DNA from: Pempheris klunzingeri
Lineage: Eukaryota; Chordata; Actinopteri; Acropomatiformes; Pempheridae
Reading direction: 5' to 3'
Length of the DNA: 64,000 bases
Assembly: GCF_042242105.1 (NCBI RefSeq)
Contig: NW_027254961.1
Location: forward strand, 10,001-74,000
In this document: positions 14,330 to 24,200 of the stretch, in pieces
Layout of the letters: every line of letters begins with the position of its first letter
How positions within the stretch are numbered: position 1 is the stretch's first letter
Notes under the pieces: model-generated
Databases searched by the model: none
What the model was told of the DNA's origin: nothing
The model's input: the letters and a program-made list of their open reading frames with translations, nothing else
Program-made: the position numbers and the translations under genes

Positions 14330-14853
14330 ACACATCCTGGTGTCTAAATGACCGGTAGGTACGAAAAGTGTTGGAATGGGTCCAGTAGATCACCTCTGTG
14401 CGCCCAAGTAGGTCCACTAAAAGAGCTTGTTTGATCCACTGACAGGCTCAGAGTGTTATTCTAAGTGTGTGACAGCATCATGGAAAGGATCCCTACAGAG
14501 AGAGACCTGGAAGATCCTTTTGGTTTAACCACAAACAGCACACACACCAGACTACATTCACTAAAACAGGGGTTTTAGAGAACAGGACTCAGGAGTTGCT
14601 GGTCTGCTGCTGCCTCCATCAGTTAGTTTGTGTTATTGTGTGATTTTAGTGTCTTAAAGAGGTAGTTTGGATCTGAACTAATGTGTTAAAACACCAAAGT
14701 CACAGCAACTTCACTTGGAACTCCTATGTTCTGCAAGGTAAAATCCCTGTTTTAGTGAATGTAGTCTGGTGTGTGTGCTGTTTGTGGTTAAACCAAAAGG
14801 ATCTTCCAGGTCTCTCTCTGTAGGGATCCTTTCCATGATGCTGTCACACACAT
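14330..14853. repeat. Foldback element, near-complete hairpin
   Basis: The left part (14330-14464) has the distal module CATCCTGGTGTCTAAATGAC and AGTAGGTCCACTAAAAGAGC. Positions 14465-14575 are then the reverse complement of 14743-14853 over about 110 bases (GGATCCCTACAGAGAGAGAC versus its complement). The inner arms continue the hairpin (CACCAGACTACATTCACTAA at 14545; TTAGTGAATGTAGTCTGGTG ending near 14772). It is non-coding, so a non-autonomous foldback/MITE-like element. The family is repeated at least nine times in the window. Confidence 0.85.
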
Positions 14854-15177
14854 TTCTTTTCTTGTGCTTTTATTCTTTTTCTTTTACATGCAATTTTAGT
14901 GTTTCTGTGTCTTATTCTTAGTGTGTACTGGTCATTTCATACTGTAAATATGTTTTAAATAGGATCCAGGTTGTAAAATACCTGAGTTCTCCCTTACGGA
15001 TATTGCTCTGAGATACAGAGAGCGATGAGATGGCGGACAGACGGCATTAAAAATCACAAACTGTATGAATGTGTTCATGTACGACGAGTTCAGCCTCTTT
15101 CACTTTGCTCTACAGTTTCAGAGTCTGTAAAACGTGTTTAAATTAGCTTTGAATTCTTGAGAAGTTATTTATTAAGT

Positions 15178-15795
15178 CGAGTGGAAACAGACAACAGAGA
15201 GGAATCTCACTTTAACAGAGATTTAACTCTGACCCAATAACTACAGATCAACTTTAACCGTGCGAGAAATGTTTTCAACCAAACCCCATTCACAAATAGT
15301 CAAATTTTAACTTCAACCGGGTTAATTTTCAGATTCCTCTTGAACTACAGCAGGTCAGAAAACATTTATGTCCACCGTCAGTCGACACAGACAACAGAGA
15401 GGAAATGTGTCACACGCTGAAAAGCACCAAACTCCATTCAAAAAGCATCACATTTTTACTCCATTTTCAGATTTCTTGTCATCTTGAACCACAGTGGAGG
15501 ATGAATACACATTATTTCATATTTTCTTTACCAACTTGGCTGTAATATATTTAGGGCTTAAATTAATGATCATTTTTGACTTTCTGTTGTGTGTTTTTTA
15601 TTTTACTTGTTGGAAACAGAGACATGGACAACAGAGAGGCAACTCGTCTCACACTGACAAAGAATTAACAGTCGTGTGAACAAGAGAAGCAAGAAAAGTT
15701 TCCAACCAAATCCCATTCAAAAAAAGGCAAATTTTAACTTTGATTTTCCGATTTCCCTTCATCGTGAACTGCGGCGGGTCAGAAAACAACGGAGC
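15178..15795 (+). repeat. Diverged ~200-bp repeat, 3 partial copies
   Basis: Three stretches (about 15180-15360, 15385-15500 and 15605-15795) share GACAACAGAGAGG near their start, then CCAAACTCCATTCA-type and AAATTTTAACTT-type text, and end in a TTTTCAGATTTC / CAGGTCAGAAAAC-like segment. Divergence is substantial, so this is an old local amplification. Confidence 0.6.
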
Positions 15796-16283
15796 CCGAC
15801 CGTGACTCGTTTAAACATGTTTTTGGGAGCTGTGATGTCACCGTGATGTCAGGTCGGTGCAGCTCAGACTGGAAATGAACTCAAAGACCCTGAAAGTGTG
15901 AGTGGGAGAAGTGAGATCAGTCAGCCATTTATCAGAGGATGAAACACACACAAACACACACACCCTCACCATCCAAAGCCTCCGAAGGACACGCTCCTCT
16001 TCCTCCTCAGCATGGTCTCTCGCTCGCCCTCTCCTCCTCTTTGTCTACCTTTTCTTCTTATTGTGTCTGGATTTTCCTCCCTCTCTCTCTCTCTCTCTCT
16101 CTCGTCTCCCTGCTTCCCTCCCTCTTCACTGTCGTTCTATCTCATCTCTCCACCTATAAATACTCTCATCTCTGTCAGACGTCCTCCTTTAGCTCTCCCC
16201 CCCTCTCTCTCTCCCTTTATCCTCCCTCCTGCTGCCGTTAATGTTTCTCTCTCTTTCCCACTTCAATTCACTGCACACAGCCA

Positions 16284-16316
<33 letters not shown>

Positions 16317-17272
16317 AGAAATGGGGGTATACATGATGCACTCTTCCTCCCTCTACCCGCCCTGACGAAGCAGAACAGCCAACAGAGACGCTGTCAGGCT
16401 AAAAACTTATCATACATAATAAATGGAGGTAAACGGACGAATACACGCGTCGGTTTGTTGGGTTTTCTGTTACGTAAAAAAAAAAAAAGAAGGCAGCCTG
16501 AGCGCACATATGATGTCTGTTTTCTATCTCATTTTGTTTTTTGGTGTCGTTTTACATCGAGAAAAAGATAAAAGTGTGGAGAAAACACAGAAGATGAGCA
16601 TTAACAAGCAGCAGAAGGAGCATTCATATGATTTAGTTAAAGAAAAGTAATGATATTTTATGCAAAATGCAGTTTTTAAAAACTTTCTCAAAAGAGTTAG
16701 CGTTACTGTGCTAACAGGAAGTTAGCAGAGGGCTAACAGGAAGTTAGGCCTGAGATGCTAGTTCTCCAGGCTCTATGGGCCCAACAATGAGGAACATCCG
16801 GGTACTTTTACATCCAGGAAGTTGAACTTTTTCGGCTTCTTGCTCCCCTGAGAAACTCCAGTCCTGAATCTCTGTTCTTTCCTCTCCAACACCAGCTCAC
16901 GCCAACACAAAGACGTCGAAGGCGAGAGCGAAGCAGCAGGTTATTATTTTCTTCTAAAACGGGACCTTCAGACCATGTGAACGTAGCAGGACTTCAAACA
17001 CACATGGTGTCAGTGAATCATCAGTTCAGTTTTAATCTGATAAATTACGTTATTTAAACTATTTATATGTCGACGTCTCCGGCAGACATTCGACGTGTCG
17101 TTAGAAATCCTCCAGCAGGACAGACATTAGTCTCCAACACCAAACTACAGCTGCTGTGGGAATTTTAGACGTTTTAATGGACTCAGTCGGAGCAAATTAC
17201 ACATTTTTTAACACAGATTCTGTCACTTTTTAGTCGGTATTGTTGGATTTGTTTCGGGGTAAAAATGTACAG
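15796..17272. other. Non-coding, nothing recognised
   Basis: Contains a (TC)n tract near 16080-16104 and a (GA)n run near 16285-16313. The short frames over them are serine/leucine repeat artefacts. Confidence 0.5.
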
Positions 17273-17295
17273 ACAGTGTGTGTGTGTGTGTGTGT

Positions 17296-17336
<41 letters not shown>

Positions 17337-17402
17337 TGTGTGTGTGTGTGTGTGTGTGAGTGTGTGTGTGTGTGTGAGTGTGTGTGTGAGTGTGTGTGTG
17401 TG
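17273..17402. repeat. (TG)n microsatellite
   Basis: About 130 bases of TG with regular TGAG interruptions. Confidence 0.96.
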
Positions 17403-17498
17403 GCGATCATTGTTTTTCCTCTAATTTGCGAGTTCTCAGGTTTAATTCTCTGTGAAAATCCTCCGGCAGCTGAATACATTTACATCCAATTACCACAG

Positions 17499-17501
<3 letters not shown>

Positions 17502-17554
<53 letters not shown>
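17502..17554. repeat. (GT)n microsatellite
   Basis: Pure GT run of about 50 bases. Confidence 0.96.
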
Positions 17555-17556
<2 letters not shown>

Positions 17557-18226
17557 CTCCTAGTCCAGGGTTCATCCTCTGAGGAGAGTGATCACCACAT
17601 TTGATCACAGTCAGGGTCACATGTTCGTGCCGTTACAGGGAACCTTTTGGTGATATATTGATCGGTTATCAGGTCGCCCACGTGTCTCATGAGCGCCAAA
17701 GTCATACGAGTCATTGCCGTGATAATTCCCAGAATGCATCGTGATAGTGGTCCTCACTATAAAAGCTTTGGTTTCATATTGAACACAGACGGTTTAATAT
17801 TCAACATGGAGGACAAATAAAAAAATCACCTCTTAGTTAGTTCCTGTTCACCTCAGCGGTGCCAGCAGGGAGGGATTATGGGTACTGGCTGCGTTATTAT
17901 GTTACTGTTACCTGACACCAGGTGTGTAGTAATCGGTGGAGATTAGTGGAATGTCCCTTTAACAGCAGACACTGTTTGTTGTTGAGAGTGGCTTCGTGGT
18001 CCTGGGGGGACTGCAGGATGCCTCACCTCCGCCAGGACAGGGAGGGGGGAGGAACAAGGAGGGGGGGGGGGGCTTCCTGTAGTTGAACAGGGACGTTTAG
18101 TTCTATTAAAGGACGGACAGGAAATAGAACAGGTGGTCAGAGACAACGGGGGAGACAAGGAGGGGAGAGAGAGAGAGAGAGAGAGAGACAAAGGGAGGGA
18201 GACACAGAGGGGAGAGACAAAGGGAG

Positions 18227-19051
18227 GGAGCTCCCTTAGCTCCTTTAGCCCCCTTTAGCTCCTTTAGCTGCTTTAGCTCCTTTAGCTCCTTTAACTCCTT
18301 TAGCTCCTTTAACTCCTTTAGCTCCCTTACCTCCTTTAGCTCCTTTAGCTACCTTTAACTCCTTTAGCTCCCTTACCTCCTTTAGCTGCTTTAGCTCCCT
18401 TGCTTCCTTTAGCTGCTTTGGCTCCTTTAGCTACCTTTAGCTCCTTTAGCTACCTTTAACTCCTTTAGCTCCCTTACCTCCTTTAGCTGCTTTAGCTCCC
18501 TTGCTTCCTTTAGCTGCTTTGGCTCCTTTAGCTACCTTTAGCTCCTTTAGCTACCTTTAACTCCTTTTGCTCCCTTTAGCTCCCTTACCTCCTTTAGCTG
18601 CTTTAGCTCCTTTAGCTACCTTTAGCTGCTTTAGCTCCCTTACCTCCTTTAGCTGCTTTAGCTCCTTTAGCTACCTTTAGCTGCTTTAGCTCCTTTAGCT
18701 CCCTTACCTCCTTTAGCTGCTTTAGCTCCTTTAGCTACCTTTAGCTGCTTTAGCTCCTTTAGCTCCCTTACCTCCTTTAGCTGCTTTAGCTCCTTTAGCT
18801 CCCTTACCTCCTTTAGCTGCTTTAGCTCCTTTAGCTACCTTTAGCTGCTTTAGCTCCCTTACCTCCGTTAGCTGCTTTAGCTCCTTTAGCTACCTTTAGC
18901 TGCTTTAGCTCCTTTAGCTCCCTTACCTCCGTTAGCTGCTTTAGCTCCTTTAGCTACCTTTAGCTGCTTTAGCTCCCTTACCTCCGTTAGCTGCTTTAGC
19001 TCCTTTAGCTACCTTTAGCTCCCTTACCTCCTTTAGCTGCTTTAGCTCCTT
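18227..19051 (+). repeat. CTCCTTTAG-type satellite, about 825 bp
   Basis: The basic unit is 9 bp (CTCCTTTAG, GCTGCTTTA). It is organised into higher-order blocks of about 46-60 bases, with markers ACCTTTAGCTGCTTTAGC, CCCTTACCTCC and later CCCTTACCTCCGTTAGCTG. The higher-order blocks repeat along the array, suggesting expansion by duplication of multi-unit blocks. Confidence 0.95.
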
Positions 19052-19961
19052 TCAGCTAACGTCAACACCATCCTTTAACGCTCCTGTTAGAAACTTTTTG
19101 TCCGGTTCTTATATTGGCAGCTCAAGAACTCAACAGAGGTTTTCAGTGTGGTCTCACAAGCAGTTTATTCTCGTCACAGGTAACAGGTAAAGTCCTCACA
19201 GCGCCGGACTCAAGACGGACCGCGAGGGGCCGGTCAGAGGAGCCCCCTCTGATGTGTCCTGTCCCGTCTCTGTTTCCAGACATCTCATGTTTAAATGCTT
19301 GTTGGATATCATAAAGTACGTAACCATTCCTGATCAACTGTTTAGGTCGGTGCGTCACAGATAGCACGTTCCTGTAGTGATGTTATGGTAATCTAACAGT
19401 TGGATGTTGGTTGCAAGGCGTGTATCTATAATCAAACTTCAGAATATGTTTTGCACAACAAAAGCACTACAATCAAGGTCTGTCTGGTCCATTCTGTCTG
19501 TCTGCTTCACTAAACAACACAGGAGAAGTCACGTCTGTGGAGGTCAGACTGACATATTCTGTTCACTCTCATGAGGAGAGAGTAACTTTATTTGAGAAGG
19601 CCTGAAACCTTCTATGGTCATATTAGATTCTAACTCAACACTCCCACTGTGACTTATGGGGCCTTCAGTGTTCACAATATTAACCTCACAAGGCGACAAA
19701 ATGGCCTCTTACTGAGTTCATGTTTGACTTCCTGCTTGTTTAAGAAGGACCAGAGAAATAAAACCAAACTCTTTGGACCATTTTGAATCTCAGTAGCTTC
19801 ATCTTTACCTTCATCGTGACGGACGTGGACATAAGAAACAGGTCTTGGTTTATGGCCTCGGTGCTTCATTTGCACTGTTATATGACACATTTAGCCAAAA
19901 ACAGTGAGTTTGTCTCCTGTTCTTCGGCTACATGATTAAAACTGAAAAAGAAAGCCAGTGT
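19052..19961. other. Non-coding, nothing recognised
   Basis: Unclassified sequence. Short frames only. Confidence 0.45.
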
Positions 19962-20043
19962 CGCTGCGAGCAGGGTTCGAACCTGCGCGGGGAGACCCCA
20001 TTGGATTTCAAGTCCAACGCCTTAACCACTCGGCCATCGCAGC
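19962..20043 (-). tRNA. tRNA-Ser (UGA)
   Basis: Read on the minus strand, an 82-nt tRNA with a class II long variable arm. The acceptor stem is GCTGCGA paired with TCGCAGC and the discriminator is G. The anticodon arm is TTGGA-CTTGAAA-TCCAA (anticodon TGA), the variable arm GGGGTCTCCCC, and the T arm carries GGTTCGAACCC. The internal promoter is present (A box near TGGCCGAGTGG, B box GGTTCGAAC). A TTTTT run follows the 3' end on the minus strand, a suitable Pol III stop. Confidence 0.96.
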
Positions 20044-20799
20044 TTACGTCACGTTGTAGTTTTACTGTGAGTATTAGATTCTGTGTTAGTGTGGATTTAA
20101 CATTTTTCACTTTAAGTGTGTATTAATGCTTCAAACAGCGCACCTACCGAGCTGGAGGTGACGGACTCTCCCTCGCTGCTGTCCGGTGATGGGATCCTCC
20201 GTCCCGGCAGCCGCTGTACGAATGCGGCGCTGATATAAAGTTGGTTACCAGCCAGATACTGATAGTTTGAGCCAGTCAGGTCGGCGTAAAGTAACAACAA
20301 CACGTTTTATTCCGATAGAGGATCATTAGTTGTTACAGCTAAATGACCTACAGCCGATAAATTAGTGGGAGAGTTAATAAACATTAACGGAGCGTTTCTA
20401 CGTAAACCGGCGCGGATTTTTTTTTTTTTTTTTTTGCATTACCGGAAACTCACTGACCAATAGAATGCATTAAATTAACTCACGTGATGTGACTCAGCCA
20501 ATCAAATGCCTGCATTCCGAAGCAACACTTTACATGACATTAAAAACAGTTTTTAATCTAAAATAAGTAAGCAAAATGTAGTGCAAGACTATCTGAAGTG
20601 ATAAAAATAAATAAAACATGAGAGGTGTAGGTTTATCTTTGTGGTTATCAGTGTGCACTGGAGTACTGATAATAAAGAAATATAAACGGAACTAAATATA
20701 TAAAGTAATGAATACATGCAGAAATAAATATGTCTGACAACATTACGGAAAGGATACAAACCTGTAAGATCCTTTTTAAGAAGAAGCGTATATCGCTCT
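20044..20799. other. Non-coding spacer before the NLR duplication
   Basis: Contains a T homopolymer of about 17 at 20420. No gene recognised. Confidence 0.5.
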
Positions 20800-20808
20800 C
20801 TTCCAACA

Positions 20809-21041
20809 CACCAGACTTCATTTACAAAAACATCGATTTTACCTCACAGAACACAGGAGCTGCTGGTCTCGACCTGCTCGTTTGTTTGTGTTATTGTGCA
20901 TCTCTGGTGTTTTAAAGGTTTAGTTCTGATGCAGCATAATATCTGTATAACGCACAATAACACAGTCAAACTAACCAAGTGAGGCAGCAACTCCTGTGTT
21001 CTGAGAGCTAAAATTACTCTTAATGTCAATGGAGTCTGGTG
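20809..21041. repeat. Foldback element (inner hairpin type)
   Basis: A 233-bp hairpin with ends CACCAGACTTCATTTAC and, at the right, TCAATGGAGTCTGGTG. Its arms contain CAGGAGCTGCTGG and CAGCAACTCCTG. It lies about 180 bases upstream of the predicted NLR start and is shared with copy B (34894-35126), so it predates the duplication. Confidence 0.85.
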
Positions 21042-21223
21042 CCTTTGAAGAGAGCGGTGTTGATGTTGATAGTACAGTGATATTTTTCACTGTATTGAAC
21101 ATGTGTGATCTCTGTGGCCACAGGTTTGGTCAGACCGGTTACAGCAGGAAGGGTGGTGACTGCCTGCACACACAGAGAGAGAAGCTGCTTCCACTTTCAG
21201 CTGCGTAGAGAAGAAGCCCCAGC

Positions 21224-24200
21224 ATGGAGATGGAAGGGTATGTACCCAGCATTTACTCTTCTTCTGCACATTAATGCTGCAGATGGAAGCACAACAAACA
21301 GGAAAGCATGGGTTAGTTAGTGTCAACTCAGTCACACAGTTTAAAGGAGACTGAGTCAGTTTTAGGAGACATTTACTAAAACTGAGTGTCTGACTCGGAT
21401 TAAAACATCATAAAGCTCCAGTGAACGACAGGATATTTAATATAGATCAGATCTTTTATTGAACTAAACTTGAGTACAAATACTTTGCTGCCAGCTGAAA
21501 TCCTGAATTCAAAACTAAAAAGTATGAAAACATCGTCAGATCAAAAGTGAAACTAACAGCAGAGCACTTGATCTTTATCTCTGGATCTTTATGACGTTAT
21601 GTGACTTTGGTGTTTTGAAGGTTTGTTCAGATCCAACATCTGTGTAACACACAGGAACACAGACACACTGACTGATGGAGGCAGCAGCTCCTGAGTCCTG
21701 TGAGCTAAAATCCCTGTTTTAGTGAATGTAGTCTGGTGTGTGTGCTGTTTGTGGTTAAACCAAAAGGATCTTCCAGGTCTCTCTCTGTAGGGATCCTTAA
21801 TAAACATCTTTATCCTTAATAAACATCTTTATTCCACTAATTTCTCACAGAGGAGTTTCAATTGTAGAATTTCCACCACAGAACTCAGACTGATGATTGA
21901 AAACGTGACTAAAGATTAGAGTGACAGAATAAAATGGTAAAACAAATGGATTGAAAAGGCTAAAATAAAGATGATTTATTTTCAGATGTTAAATCTCGTT
22001 TAAAATTGAAAACTGGAAGACGTTTAATTTTTCTGCAAACTGGGAATGTTTTTGTCAGAATCTGAGTCCTGCTGGTTCGGTTCTGAAGGTCGTTTCTCTG
22101 TTTTCTGATGTTTTGTGGTGTTTGTGAACGCAGCCCGCCGGGTTTCTGGTTCTGGCTCCTCACAAATGAGGAATTCATTTGTTCATTTGTTTACTTCACA
22201 TCCTCATCTTTTTCTTCTCTGCCTGAAAGGCTGAAGCTTGAGGGATCAAACTCTCCAGAACCAGGACCAGGACCTGGACCAGGACCAGGACCAGGACCAG
22301 GACTGGGACAGAAGACCACAGAAGAACCCACTGAGCTCAGACTGGGACAGTCAGATATGTGAGCTAAAAGTTTAATAATAAATCTTATTGACGTGTTAAC
22401 AGGTAAAAAACATCCAGATATGAATATTAAGATAATGTTTGATTTAAATGAGTTAATATAATATTATAAAGTAATATAAATGATAAAGATGTGTGTTTTC
22501 TGTTCCCATCAGGGTCGTCCAGCAGAGGTCAGAGTCTCCTGATCTCAGCTGTGTGTCCATGAAGAGCGACCGATCGATGATTCGCCCCTTTTCTTTCAAA
22601 GAGTCTGCTGATCACAGGTCAGTAATCAATAGATCTGGTCCTGCTGAAATCCTGAATTCAAAACTAAAAGTACAAAAACAGCGTCACAACAAAAGTGAAA
22701 CTAACAGCAGAGCTCTTGATCTTGATCTCTGGATCTTTATGACGTTATGTGACTTTGGTGTTTTGAATTTCCACCACAGAACTCAGACTGATGATTGAAA
22801 ACGTGACTAAAGATTAGAGTGACAGAATAAAATGGTAAAACAAATGGATTGAAAAGGCTAAAATAAAGATGTTAAATCTCGTTTAAAAGTCTTTAAGATC
22901 CTCGTTTGATTCAAAAATATTCAGGAGGAAAACTGTTAGTTTCCCATCCTCTTTTCTACTGTACAAATTAGATCTGGAACTAATCAATCGATTAGTTACC
23001 AAACTGTTAAATTAATCTCCCACTTGTTTCCATCAGGGTCGTCCAGCAGAGGTCAGAGTCTCCTGATCTCAGCTGTGTGTCCATGAAGAGCGACGGATCG
23101 ATGATTCGCCCCTTTTCTTTCAAAGAGTCTGCTGATCACAGGTCAGTAATCAATAGATCTGGTCCTGTTTTATTGTGTTTTAAAGTGCTCCTATTTCAGC
23201 TGAACCTCCTAAAACACGTCTGGCCTTTGACAGATGTTTAAATTTCCAGCTGACAGGAACAGATCAGCTTTAAAGTGTGACAGCAGCGATACGAGCAGGG
23301 ACGCCGCAACATGATCAATAATCAATAACGACCAAGTGATTCATGTTCACGTCCCGTTTTTCTCCACAGAGCTGATCAGGACACTTCAGAGGTTCTCACT
23401 GGTCGCCCTCAAACCGACCTGGACTCCGTATTTATGGTGTGTGAGGAAGAACAACACAGTTTAATTTGAAAACAGTCGACATGACGGACGTTTTATTACC
23501 AGCAGGGACGTATTTATATATTTATATATTTATGTGTTTATATATTTATGTGTTTATATATTTATGTGTTTATATATTTATATATTTATGTGTTTATATA
23601 TTTATGTGTTTATATATTTATATATTTGTGTTTATATATTTATATATTTATATATTTATGTGTTTATATATTTATGTGTTTATGTATTTATGTGTTTATG
23701 TATTTATGTGTTTATATATTTATATATTTGTGTTTATATATTTATATATTTGTGTTTATATATTTATATATTTATGTGTTTATATATTTATGTGTTTATA
23801 TATTTATGTGTTTATGTATTTATGTGTTTATATGTTTATATATTTATGTGTTTATGGGGGAACCTGAGCGCAACATCTTCCCAAACTCAACTGATTTATT
23901 CTTCAGGTAGTTTTGAGCATCAGGGTGAGAAACAGCCAAAGCAATAATGTTAGATTAATTAACTCACCAAACAGGGAAACAAAATACAGGGATCTTAATG
24001 GTCTCCCTAACGAAACACAGGAGCTATGACTTTTTTAAACTTTACATTTTGGTGCAAAATGCATGAAAACATAAATGAATGGTCCTATTTTTTCCTTTGG
24101 AAAATGATCATGGTATAAGGGGGATAATGTCCTGAGCATCGGACGGTTATCTGCTCACATCGTCTATTACTTCCTGATAATGGATCCTTTAGCTGGCTAA

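Noticed and set aside
19052-19420. Possible retroelement end
   Set aside because: No coding motif, no matching second terminus and no primer-binding site could be pointed to. Left unclassified.
23466-23947. Tyr/Ile/Phe-rich membrane-like frames
   Set aside because: Translation of the TATTTATRTGTT intronic satellite inside the NLR gene. The copy B counterpart differs in length.
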